17,687 bases of DNA. Origin: Sanchytrium tribonematis. Its lineage: Eukaryota > Sanchytriomycota > Sanchytriomycetes > Sanchytriales > Sanchytriaceae. Shown in pieces: positions 1-8,310 of the stretch (positions are counted from its first letter, which is position 1; every line of letters starts with the position of its first letter). The position numbers were made by a program, and so were the translations under genes. The stretch spans positions 1 through 17,687 of the forward strand of contig JADGIG010000122.1 of the NCBI GenBank assembly GCA_018985235.1, in the 5' to 3' direction. The notes under the pieces are model-generated. The model ran no database searches. It was not told the origin of the DNA and saw nothing but the letters and a program-made list of their open reading frames with translations.

Positions 1-623
1 CTATTTTGGCAGGCAATAAATAAATTTTCGTCAACATATATTAGCTTTGAAATATTGCCTTGAAAATTTAGTGATTTAATTATGGTCATGTTGTGATCCA
101 AAATGACGACTTTATGATCATAGCCACCTGTCGCTATGTTGTTTCTATTTACGGAAATGGTATTTAAATACTTTTGATGAGTTTGTACGATTTCACATTC
201 CTTAGTGTGTAAATTAGTTTTTGATAATTTACCGTCTATACCTCCCATGCAAATAAAATCTTCATAAATTTCCACACATAATATTGGTGTTTTGTGTCCT
301 AATTTATCGGCGAGATAATAATCGTGAGGTTGAATGCAAACAGATTTGTCGACACTACTTGATATGATTCTATCGTCATGGTATTTGCAAAACAAAATGT
401 TATCTGTGTGGGTATGCGATATTTCTTTGATATGGTAGTCCTTAAACAAAAGCGACTTTTTGCTTGAAGGATTTAGTTGAATCCACAATTTTATCAAATC
501 TTGCAATGTGGGTAAATCAACAGATTTGGTTTCAATATCTTGTTTTGCCTCTTTATCGAAAGACTTTAATGTCTCATTCATATCGTGGGATGTTAAAAAC
601 TGTCGAACGCATCTCCATTCCAT
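1..623 (-). CDS. LisH and WD40-repeat protein, 3' end outside the window
   Basis: An uninterrupted reading frame of 207 codons starts at the ATG at 621-623 and runs off the left edge. The first 30 or so residues (starting MEWRCVRQFL, then a short turn and an Leu/Phe-rich helix) fit a LisH dimerisation motif. From about residue 70 the protein shows WD40-like blades, with repeated patterns of a hydrophobic strand, a Ser/Gly-Gly turn and an Asp-Lys tail, for example around IISSSVDKSV, MGGIDGKL and ATGGYDHKVV. LisH plus beta-propeller proteins are scaffolds in motility, ubiquitin ligase or trafficking complexes; which subfamily this is cannot be told from the visible part. It is divergent from the NatB subunit gene with only 36 bases between start codons, so the two probably share a promoter. 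The frame contains no stop and no sign of an intron. The CDS is well supported; the exact role is unknown. Confidence 0.75.
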   Translation of the reverse strand, partial: MEWRCVRQFLTSHDMNETLKSFDKEAKQDIETKSVDLPTLQDLIKLWIQLNPSSKKSLLFKDYHIKEISHTHTDNILFCKYHDDRIISSSVDKSVCIQPHDYYLADKLGHKTPILCVEIYEDFICMGGIDGKLSKTNLHTKECEIVQTHQKYLNTISVNRNNIATGGYDHKVVILDHNMTIIKSLNFQGNISKLIYVDENLFIACQN

Positions 624-659
624 TGTATTTGTAGCAAAAGTTCTCCATTCGAAACTACA
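624..659. promoter_or_regulatory. 36-bp divergent intergenic promoter
   Basis: Only 36 bases separate the ATG of the minus-strand LisH-WD40 gene from the ATG of the plus-strand NatB subunit gene. Initiation signals for both must lie here or inside the coding regions. No clear TATA box is seen. Confidence 0.5.
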
Positions 660-2758
660 ATGTCAGCAAATGCTTTTCAAAGGTTGCAACAACTGGTGGA
701 CTATCACCCTTTAGAGGCCATTAAAGAATGCGAAAAAATATTGAAAAAACAGCCGAATATTTTAATAAAGGCTTATTTAGCACTGGCATATTGCAAAACT
801 GGAAATGATAAAGCAACCCCGATTATAAATGACTTGATTAGCCTTCATGTAACTGATCCGCAAATTTTAAAGATAATTAGCATATGTTATAGGCATCAGG
901 GATTATACAACAAAATTCCAGAAGTCTACGAATCAATTTGGAAATTAAATGAAGAATTGGCGTGTCAGTATTTTATGGCACTTATTCGAACTCATGATTT
1001 TAAAAAGCAACAGATTGTATCCTCATTTTTATACAAATTAACCAAGAAGCAAAAGTATGTAGCATGGACGGGCGCTGTTTTATATTTACAGTCTCAAGCT
1101 GAAGTAGATAAAAAGGAACTTTTATTAAAATTGGGACTAAAAACTTTTGAAAAATTAACCGAAAAGAATTGGCATACTCAATTTATATACTCTGAAATAT
1201 CGAAATCTTTAAAATTATACGAAAATGTTACTTCATTTCCTTTGAAGAATCTGGATACTGATTTACAGATTATAGAGTCTTTCAAGGCTTTAAATTTGTT
1301 GGATGATTATTTTAAATCTGTCGAGTCAATAATTTTAAGAGATCAGGCTGAAAATTGGGATTTGTTGAAGGAATACGCAGAGGAGTGTCACAAAAACAAG
1401 AAAGAACCCATAATACTACAACATTGCTCTATTAGCGGTCATAAAAACAAACTTTTATTTCAAATTTACTTCAACCACTTGCAAGAATTGTCAATTGATT
1501 CTTTTGTTAAGGAATATTTTGAGACTTATGGCAATCAGCCATCGCTTTTTGATGATATTGTATTTCTTTTTTCTTTAGGAATCAAAAAAGAAATAGTTAG
1601 ACCATTCCTCGAAGAGCTAGATCCCTTGACGATTGTCTCATTTTCTGAAGTCATCAAATACTCAAATATGGCAAAATTCAAATACTATTTAGATTGTAAA
1701 AATGTAACCTCTATCGAGATTTTTAATCTTTTATTGAAAAAATTTCCACCAAAAGAAGAAAAAGAAGCAAATTCAATTGATGATCTACTAATGCTTTGTG
1801 TTTTTGAGATATTGCAGAATTCCAGTATTAATTCAAAATTTGATGCATTGAAAGTGCTGCTTTTTGGTATCAAGCACAGAAAATTCAACGTTGTCATGAA
1901 AATCTGGGCAATAGAGTTACTATCGTATTTCAAACATCCATTGGCCATTAAACTATATGAAAGTCTAGAAATTAAAAATATTCAGGTGGACATGTTAAGT
2001 TACATTTTGCTAGACAAATTAAATTTTATGGGGCTACATAAGCAAGCGATTGAACACGCATTTTTCACATCGTCACTTCAAGTTAACAATCTTCATGAAA
2101 CTCCGGAAATGATTGCACAAGCCTATCATCATGAGACATTAATTAATGTTTTGGAATTTTATGATTTTGAAAAAAGAATCTCAAATTCCCTGTCTAGATA
2201 TTGTGCCCAAGCGGAGGCAATTCGTGGTTATATGTTTTTAGAAAGCCAGTCATTCTCAGAGGTGCTGGTTGGTCTTGGAATGCAAATTGTTCCAGTGCCC
2301 GATGTTGTTAGAGATAATAGAGATTATAAAATTTATCAAATCATTGGAGACTATAAAATCCCATTTAGATCCGATCGTCATTGGGCACTGTTGTGGTATC
2401 ACGTATTCAAGTTGATGCTAGATTTATCTTTAAAGTTGGACATTTCTGTAATGGAAAACTTGAAAAACGTAGAGTTGTCTGGGTTATCGAAAATGTATCG
2501 AGATCACATTTTAGAAGGCATAAAATCTAAGAAATTTATATACAAAGGTCATTATTTATTTACATAGAACATGTCGCTGATAAACTATTTAACACGCAAA
2601 TCAACAAGGAAGTTAGAAATATCCTTAAAAGAATTTCTTCACTTTCAAAAATTGAAATTGATTTGAGTGACATTCAAGTAGATCTGGATTCTATACAATC
2701 CACACTGGAGATTGATTGTGGCTACAAAGATGCAGATCTGTTAAAATACTATAAATAA
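660..2758 (+). CDS. NAA25: NatB N-terminal acetyltransferase auxiliary subunit (NAA25/Mdm20-like), two exons
   Basis: This is the large TPR-type subunit that anchors the catalytic NAA20 to ribosomes in the NatB complex, which acetylates nascent proteins starting Met-Asp/Glu/Asn/Gln. The N-terminal 150 residues follow the NAA25 plan: a helical pair with LKKQPN and a KTG turn, a CYR repeat with KIPEVYE, then YFMALIRTHDFKKQQ and a Trp-containing helix. The first exon (660-2547) would end at a TAG at 2565-2567. Removing 2548-2567 (GT...AG, 20 nt) restores a frame that runs 63 codons further, to the TAA at 2756-2758, one base before the neighbouring stop codon. The joined protein is 692 residues, and the added tail is helical and charged like the rest. 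Without splicing the product is 635 residues. A sequencing frameshift is an alternative explanation, but two similar tiny introns occur nearby. Confidence 0.8.
2548..2567 (+). other. 20-nt spliceosomal intron (predicted)
   Basis: The sequence gtcattatttatttacatag begins GT and ends TAG. Removing it joins codon G|AA and opens a further 63 codons. Its 3' end, ATTTACATAG, differs at one base from the end of the 19-nt intron at 7922-7940. If retained, its terminal TAG is an in-frame stop. The 5' site GTCATT is weaker than in the other two introns. Confidence 0.6.
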
Positions 2759-2759
2759 A
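2754..2759 (+). promoter_or_regulatory. AATAAA poly(A) signal overlapping the NAA25 stop
   Basis: AATAAA contains the TAA stop codon of the extended NAA25 frame. The mRNA 3' end would then fall inside the convergent Atg1 gene. Confidence 0.4.
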
Positions 2760-4712
2760 TCAGATTTTCTGCAGCTGTTGTAATTTTTTGTTGATGATTG
2801 TCATGACATCAATGATATTTGTTTCATAAGATTTAAAAAACAATTTGATTTTGTTACTGACCTCAGCATGCAGCAAGACACTCATTGGATCAGGGTAAAG
2901 CAACATAGACTCTAAAATATTTAAACTTTGTTTATATTCTTGAGCTTTTAGATAATCAATGCTCTTTAAGAAAAGAAAATTGGTGTACTGTTTAATATAA
3001 TGGACTTCATCAAAGTCAGAATGGTGCAAATCATTTAGCTTTTCATATACCTGGGACAAAAATGCCAAATGCCATGATTGTAGTTTTCTCAAGTGCTTGC
3101 GAGCTGCTAAAATTGACTTTTGAATGTAGCTGATATCTTGCAGAATCATGGTACAGATTAAACACCCTACTCTAAACAAAATCGCAGTATTAGCTTGTAT
3201 GACAAATAATTGGTAGATTGTCATTAAGCGATCAATTTTTCTTTCCAATTCCTCCATAATGTGATTAACAGTTGGTTGAATGTCATCACTTAGACCAATG
3301 CAATTTTTCTTTGCATAATTCAAACAATCTTCTGCCTGCAGTAATAGATCACTCTCAGTTAGTCTGACCGATAAGTCTGTGTCAAAATTAGCCTGAACAG
3401 GAGATTGAATTTGGCTAGTTGGTGAATAACTTAAATTTAGCCCACTTAATCTTTTTAATGGCTTATTTTCATAACTGCTTTTCTCCAAAATAACAAAGTC
3501 ATCTTGTATTTTATCAGTAATACTTGTGCTTAATCCAGTGTTAGTAAGCTCTGACAATGACTGTTTTCTCGATAAATAATTTTGCAGGCTACTGCTTTTA
3601 AAGGTTGGGGGAGAGTTCAAATAAATCCTGTTGAAGCTACTATTAAATTGGATTGGTTCGGCATTTTTCAAAGGACTAAGCCTCTCTTTGCTCTTGCTAA
3701 ATGATGAAGTAGCACTACTTGTCCTTCTATGATAAACTCTTTGTCTTACTTTTGGCTGCTCATCCATATTAATAGGAATTATTGATTGGCATTGTTTGAC
3801 AACAGCATGGCCAATGAAGTGGTCAAAATCAATTCTATATTTTGGATCAACCTGCAATAAATGTCTCAAAAGTTCTTGGATGTCTAATGGAATATCTGCG
3901 TAATTAACATTTGGTGTTTGGTTAATAATTTTTAATAGTTCTAGATGATTGTTGGCCATAAAAGGTACTTTTCCGATAAAACACTCATATAAAATAACAC
4001 CCAACGACCATAAATCGACTTTGTAATCATACTGCTCATATTTTAATACTTCTGGCGCCATGTACAATGGACTTCCACATATTGTTTCGGCTAGCTTATT
4101 ATCTAAAATTGCGGCGAAACCAAAATCTGCAATTTTGGCCATGGGAAGATATTTAAAGTCTATCTTGCGGTAATTGACCAGCAGTATTTCTTGTTCTAAA
4201 ATCGGATAGTCATCTAAGACACTAACGAAGGGATGGATTAAAATATTTTGAGGCTTCAGATCCCTATGAATAATGTTAAATTGATGACAAAATGCCAAAG
4301 CACTTGAAATTTGAGCCAATATGAGCTTAACTATGACGGGATCTAAACCATTATTATGCTGATACATTATGCTAGGCAAATCCATTGCCGATATAGGAAA
4401 TGTCTTTCTTTTTATAAAGTATCCTAAATCTGTTAAGCAGTATTCCAGAATAATATTATAACTAAATGGTGTTTTTTCCGAGGCAATTAACTTCACGATG
4501 TTGTGATGCATTAATTTTTTATGAATTGCAATTTCTTGATCCAAATTCACCAACATTTTGCGATTCATTGATGTCACGTCAACTGCTTTTAGCGCATAAA
4601 AAGCTGAAGAATTTTTTCTCTCGCTCACTTTGTAGACAGTTGCAAAGCTGCCTTTTCCAATCTTATCTTCAACTATATAATCAAGTACGATTGATCCTTT
4701 TTGAAGATTCAT
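2760..4712 (-). CDS. ATG1: Atg1/ULK-family autophagy-initiating Ser/Thr kinase
   Basis: This kinase starts autophagosome formation at the pre-autophagosomal site with Atg13 and related partners. The 650-residue protein has a complete catalytic core: glycine loop GKGSFATV (19-26), Lys42, Glu60, HRD (149-151) with DLKPQN, DFG (196-198), CGSPLYMAPE (212-221) and DLWSLG. Between HRD and DFG lies the extended segment (about 158-192) typical of fungal Atg1. A Ser-rich linker (about 305-450) carries DDFVIL at 404-409, which fits the Atg8-interacting motif at the position where ULK1 has its LIR. The C-terminal 190 residues (about 455-648) are helical and correspond to the tandem MIT/EAT domain that binds Atg13. 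The start follows from the ATG directly before the kinase domain. Its TGA lies one base from the NAA25 stop on the other strand. No intron or missing key residue was seen. Confidence 0.93.
   Translation of the reverse strand: MNLQKGSIVLDYIVEDKIGKGSFATVYKVSERKNSSAFYALKAVDVTSMNRKMLVNLDQEIAIHKKLMHHNIVKLIASEKTPFSYNIILEYCLTDLGYFIKRKTFPISAMDLPSIMYQHNNGLDPVIVKLILAQISSALAFCHQFNIIHRDLKPQNILIHPFVSVLDDYPILEQEILLVNYRKIDFKYLPMAKIADFGFAAILDNKLAETICGSPLYMAPEVLKYEQYDYKVDLWSLGVILYECFIGKVPFMANNHLELLKIINQTPNVNYADIPLDIQELLRHLLQVDPKYRIDFDHFIGHAVVKQCQSIIPINMDEQPKVRQRVYHRRTSSATSSFSKSKERLSPLKNAEPIQFNSSFNRIYLNSPPTFKSSSLQNYLSRKQSLSELTNTGLSTSITDKIQDDFVILEKSSYENKPLKRLSGLNLSYSPTSQIQSPVQANFDTDLSVRLTESDLLLQAEDCLNYAKKNCIGLSDDIQPTVNHIMEELERKIDRLMTIYQLFVIQANTAILFRVGCLICTMILQDISYIQKSILAARKHLRKLQSWHLAFLSQVYEKLNDLHHSDFDEVHYIKQYTNFLFLKSIDYLKAQEYKQSLNILESMLLYPDPMSVLLHAEVSNKIKLFFKSYETNIIDVMTIINKKLQQLQKI
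3486..3503 (-). other. Atg8-interacting (AIM/LIR) motif in Atg1 linker
   Basis: The codons for DDFVIL (residues 404-409) match the [WFY]-x-x-[LIV] core preceded by two acidic residues. They are followed by Glu-Lys and lie in a Ser-rich disordered linker between kinase and MIT domains. Confidence 0.6.
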
Positions 4713-4742
4713 AATTTAGGATGTTTCAGAAATTTAGCGAAA

Positions 4743-4748
4743 TTTATT
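4743..4748 (-). promoter_or_regulatory. AATAAA poly(A) signal downstream of the SMP-like gene
   Basis: TTTATT on the plus strand reads AATAAA on the minus strand, 31 bases after the TGA of the SMP-like gene and 30 bases before the Atg1 start codon. It is the only such signal in that 67-bp gap. Confidence 0.4.
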
Positions 4749-4779
4749 GAGGCCAAATCTGAGACAAAAATTCTTAAAA

Positions 4780-5427
4780 TCAAGGTAATTTAAACTTTTG
4801 AGATTTTTTCTTTGCAAAATCTAGTCCATCGCGAATAAAGTACTCCAAAATTTTGTGCAATTTGTCCAAGTTTTTTAATTTGATAGTACCGCCTATTTCA
4901 CTCGACATGGCTAAATCCAACTGATAATCTAACAATTTCACCGTCAAAGTTGAATGGCTTCCATTTTCGTGAGCTGTTAAGTCGATGTCTAGACCAATGT
5001 CAAAGCTCGAGGATGGCTCAACATCCACAATAAAGGGAAGGTAAATATTGTTGTAAAATAAGTTACCTTGAACTTGTACCATTAATGGCGGATGTACTAC
5101 TAATGTAAATATACTATAATCTTGAGTGGTTGTCATATTTGTACATTCAATAAATCCGTTCCAATCTATATTTACGTTAAATTCTTTTATAAATGCTAAA
5201 TCTGGGTGTATTTTATCAACATATTGTCTAGCAATATTGGTTAGTAATATGTTGAGAGCATTGTGGACAGTCGAATGAATTTTGTCGCTGATCGAAAATT
5301 CTTCCGAAATAGGTGCCTTTTTCGGTTTTTTAAGCGGTACTCTACTGCCATACACAAACAGAAATATATAAAGGAAACCGGCAATAATTATTAACATTGT
5401 CAGCATCCCTGAAATAAATTCTATCAT
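4780..5427 (-). CDS. Single-span membrane protein with SMP/TULIP-like domain
   Basis: The 215-residue protein has one N-terminal hydrophobic helix (about 5-27, ending FLYIFLFVYGS), then a short basic Pro/Lys segment and a globular part. That part begins with an amphipathic helix (about 45-75), continues with alternating strands (FNVNIDWNGFIECTNM, DYSIFTLVVHPPLMVQVQGNL, YLPFIVDVEPSSSFDIGLDI) and closes with a long helix before a Lys-rich end. Helix, strands with the PL...V.G......PF.V core, then helix is the plan of SMP/TULIP lipid-transfer modules such as those of Mmm1 and Nvj2. A membrane anchor followed by a cytosolic SMP is also their topology. If correct, it would tether or move lipids at an ER contact site. 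The family assignment is by eye and tentative; the CDS itself is clear. It is divergent from the ADAM gene (109 bp). Confidence 0.6.
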   Translation of the reverse strand: MIEFISGMLTMLIIIAGFLYIFLFVYGSRVPLKKPKKAPISEEFSISDKIHSTVHNALNILLTNIARQYVDKIHPDLAFIKEFNVNIDWNGFIECTNMTTTQDYSIFTLVVHPPLMVQVQGNLFYNNIYLPFIVDVEPSSSFDIGLDIDLTAHENGSHSTLTVKLLDYQLDLAMSSEIGGTIKLKNLDKLHKILEYFIRDGLDFAKKKSQKFKLP

Positions 5428-5536
5428 ATTTCAAACAAGGATTCGAAGTTTTAATCACCATGTATGTTTTAAAGACCCTAATAATGCCAAAATTTTAACA
5501 ACTACGAACAAACGTTCCAAATACAAAGCTCTGAAA

Positions 5537-7694
5537 ATGAGTTCACTTTTAGGCCAAATGTTTTATCATCTAACAGTCTATTCTCTAATAACCAATATTC
5601 AAATCAATGATGTATCGATCGCAGATTCCGACTCGATAAATTTTGTTTTTGAAGCTTTTGGAGTCGAGCACGATATCACTTTACAAAAAAATAATTTTTT
5701 GAGTGACAATTTTACAGCTTTCGAATACTCGTCCAGTAGCATTCAGACGGTCGCCATTGAAAATTGTTATTATATCAGCGATATGGCCGCTTTCAGTTAC
5801 TGCGACAAGTTGGATGGATTATTTTTTAGCAAGGAATTGAATGAAACAATTTCAGTGAAGCCTATTGATAATAAACAGTACAATATCACCAGGAATGTTA
5901 CTTTTGATCTTGGTAATGGCTGGTGTCCAGATTCTTTGCCTTTGAATTTAAAAGTCGACAAGAACCTGTTATTGAAGAAGAGAGCTCTAACTTCAGCATT
6001 AATTGAAATATTAGCAGTAGCAGATATTTCCATGTACAAAAAATACGTTGCGACTACAGCGCAACACATTTTGGATGTATTTAATTACGCTGCTTCAATA
6101 TATTCACAAAATTCTAATACTTTTGCGGTACCAATTACGTTACAGTTAAATTCAGTGATCATTTTCAAAGAACCTATGTTGACCAGATATGACACGACTA
6201 GTGTTCTCTCATCTGTACATGAATTTTATAATGATTTATCAACTAAGACTATATTTCCTAGCGCCAAATATGACTATATCAGAAATGTAGATCATGTCAC
6301 ACTTTACATGACACCTTCATTTGTGGAATACGGTGTGATTGGGTATTTGAGTCTAATTTAGTGTTGCTAATTTGCAAGCAATGTGTTCACTTTATTCTGT
6401 AAGTGCCGTGTCAGAGTCATACACAAATGGTGATGTTGGTCAAACTGGATACGCGTATGGTCACGAGCTTGGTCATTCATTAGGGGCAATTCACGACGCT
6501 ACAGGTACAGCTGCATCCTGTCCTGCAAACATCAATATCATGAGCCCCAGCATTATCATGTCACTACCACATACATTTTCTTCTTGCAGTGTGGCTAATA
6601 TAAATGGATTTCTAGAGAGTACTTCAAGTTCTTGTCTAGGCATTCGAGCAGGATATGGTGTTACAAGTGGAAATGTCACTATGTGCGGAAATGGAATCGT
6701 TGATGAGGGAGAGCAATGTGATACGTTTGGTGTGGCTACTGCTTGTTGTAATGCCAATTGTACTTTTAAAGCAAATGCGCAATGTGACGATTCCAATGGC
6801 CAATGTTGTCAATCTTGTAAAATTGCTTCAAATTCGACTATTTGTAGACCATATACTAACAACCCATTTACTGATGCATGCACACTTCCTTTAGATAGAA
6901 ACACAAAATGTGATGGAACTAATATTTATTGTCCTTTAAAGTCTTATATCCAATCCGGTACCGTTTGCAATGCTAATAGCGCATCTGGATTTTGTAATGA
7001 AGGCTACTGCTTGACAAGGCCTTTTATTTGTTCTCAATATGGACTTACTTTTGGAAAGTGCGATAAGCAAAACGCTTGCACTGTGATTTGCGACAATGGT
7101 AATAGTTGTTACAACACTCAAATAGAAATGACCGATGGAGTAGCTTGTGGGGCTGGATCAAATGGGACTTGTCAAGTCGGCACTTGCATATTTCCGACTC
7201 CGCCTCCACAAGTAGTCTCTTCTGCTGTTGTTTTGAACAGTTCTCCACACTCGACTGGAAGCTTCTCCAATGTTGTTTCCACTTCAAAATCAACTACATT
7301 TTTAGTTGACTTGTCAAATTCTATAGATTATACTACACATACATTGACAACCAAAAATGAGTCACTTCTTTCATATTACAATAGCACGGTTCTATTTGTG
7401 CCCAATGAAACCTACTCAGACAACATCACCATTTCGAAAGATTCCTCTACTGTTATTAATTTACTGTCTCAAAAGAGCTTCATAAGTACGATTGTCCCTG
7501 CGACTGTGCCTACAAGAAAACCCATAATTCAAACTACGCAAAAATCTTCAACTCCATCATTTTTAACAACCAACATCGCTGTAGTTGCAAGTCCTGTAGC
7601 AACTACAACCTCGGAGGAAACTTTGCAAATACAATATGATTCTTCCTCTATATTGTTTATTTCATGGTCTGTCTTGTTCTTTGTATTTTATTAG
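5537..7694 (+). CDS. ADAM-type metalloprotease with disintegrin domain, two exons
   Basis: This is a secretory zinc endopeptidase of the adamalysin family. Exon 1 (5537-6342) holds a hydrophobic N-terminus, a prodomain with the FEAFG strand and the start of the catalytic domain. Exon 2 (6362-7694) continues it after a 19-nt intron; the spliced product is 712 residues. The zinc site HELGHSLGAIHD is at 303-314 (His303, Glu304, His307, His313), and the Met-turn Met329 lies in NIMSPS. A Cys-rich disintegrin-like region starts near 376 (CGNGIVDEGEQCD). A Cys-rich segment, a Ser/Thr-rich stalk and a short C-terminal hydrophobic stretch (ILFISWSVLFFVFY) with no tail suggest a GPI signal or tail anchor. 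The splice restores GVIG-VANLQAMCS, the segment expected just before the zinc helix. All catalytic residues are present, so it is probably active at the cell surface or secreted. Confidence 0.88.
6343..6361 (+). other. 19-nt spliceosomal intron in the ADAM gene (predicted)
   Basis: The sequence gtatttgagtctaatttag has GTATTT at the 5' end, a CTAAT branch-like motif and TAG at the 3' end. Splicing joins GG|T and reunites the two halves of the catalytic domain in the expected family order. If retained, translation stops exactly at the intron's final TAG. Confidence 0.85.
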
Positions 7695-7696
7695 TC

Positions 7697-7702
7697 AATA
7701 AA
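7697..7702 (+). promoter_or_regulatory. AATAAA poly(A) signal of the ADAM gene
   Basis: AATAAA begins three bases after the ADAM stop codon. The convergent zinc-finger gene stops only 24 bases from the ADAM stop, so their 3' UTRs probably overlap. Confidence 0.45.
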
Positions 7703-7718
7703 ATTAATTTCTGGTATA

Positions 7719-8097
7719 TTATGACTGGTTTTTATCAGAATAAATTTCGAATAAATCCATAACTCTGTCTTTCGCAAGATCTTTCACATGTAGAGGACTT
7801 GTTATTCCAACATCTTCGCATTGTCGTTTAAACTCATCACATCGAGTAAGATGCCGAACCCTCATATCTTTCCTAACAGCGCTTCTCTGATTTTTTCCGC
7901 ACAATAAGCAGGTAGCGGAACCTAAGTAAATTAGAATTACCACCATGTACAGACCGCATATGTCTATAATAATCATAAGATCGATGAAATCTCTTATTGC
8001 ATTCCAAACATTTTATTAGGGAACTCACATCATCCATGATGAACATCAGCGACATTTTTGAGAGATTCCGGTCTGATATGGAAGTAAATTGAGTCAT
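7719..8097 (-). CDS. Small zinc-finger protein (C2H2 plus C2HC-like), two exons
   Basis: Exon 1 (8097-7941) and exon 2 (7921-7719) join across a 19-nt intron to give a 119-residue protein. Residues about 30-51 form a C2H2 finger with spacing C-x2-C-x12-H-x4-H (CLECNKRFHRSYDYYRHMRSVH). Immediately after the splice comes a second possible metal site, C-x2-C-x15-H-x3-C (CLLCGKNQRSAVRKDMRVRH, then LTRC). The rest is charged and helical. Neither frame alone carries both sites in a sensible protein, which supports splicing. A nucleic-acid-binding role is likely; no specific family is recognised. The chosen ATG is the first in frame, and a start at Met15 or Met21 is possible. It converges on the ADAM gene. 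Confidence 0.68.
7922..7940 (-). other. 19-nt spliceosomal intron in the zinc-finger gene (predicted)
   Basis: On the minus strand this reads gtaattctaatttacttag: GTAATT at the 5' end, CTAAT inside and TAG at the 3' end. Removing it joins codon G|GT and links a C2H2 finger to a second Cys/His cluster. Length and motifs match the ADAM intron. Confidence 0.8.
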
Positions 8098-8310
8098 TAA
8101 TGTTGTTTTGGACTAGTGGTGGGACCTATTTAAATGTCCAAATGTACCGCAATAAGGCAGAAGGTCCAAAATTAATCGCAAGTTTCATTTACTCTAAATT
8201 ATAGTAGCCGATACATTTTACACTCTAATCATGGATACACGCTGTATTATTCAATTTTTATACAATATAAGAATTTCGTGAAATTTAGATTTTTGTAACG
8301 GGAGTATTTT
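8098..8310. other. 213-bp intergenic region, divergent promoter
   Basis: This lies between the start codons of the zinc-finger gene (minus) and the SCYL2-like gene (plus). It is AT-rich with TATA-like stretches but contains no ORF of note and no tRNA-like A/B boxes. A GGAC...GTCC short inverted repeat near 8122-8140 is the only structure seen. It presumably holds both promoters. Confidence 0.4.

Noticed and set aside
508-714. 68-codon plus-strand frame
   Set aside because: It is the antisense of the LisH-WD40 gene start and overlaps the NAA25 start; both neighbours have far better support.
5428-5536. tRNA-like B box (GATTCGAA) in the ADAM/SMP promoter
   Set aside because: No matching A box or cloverleaf arms around it.
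6359-6380. ADAM locus as a pseudogene or as two separate genes
   Set aside because: The two frames join perfectly through a GT-AG element into one intact catalytic domain, and similar elements occur in two other genes.
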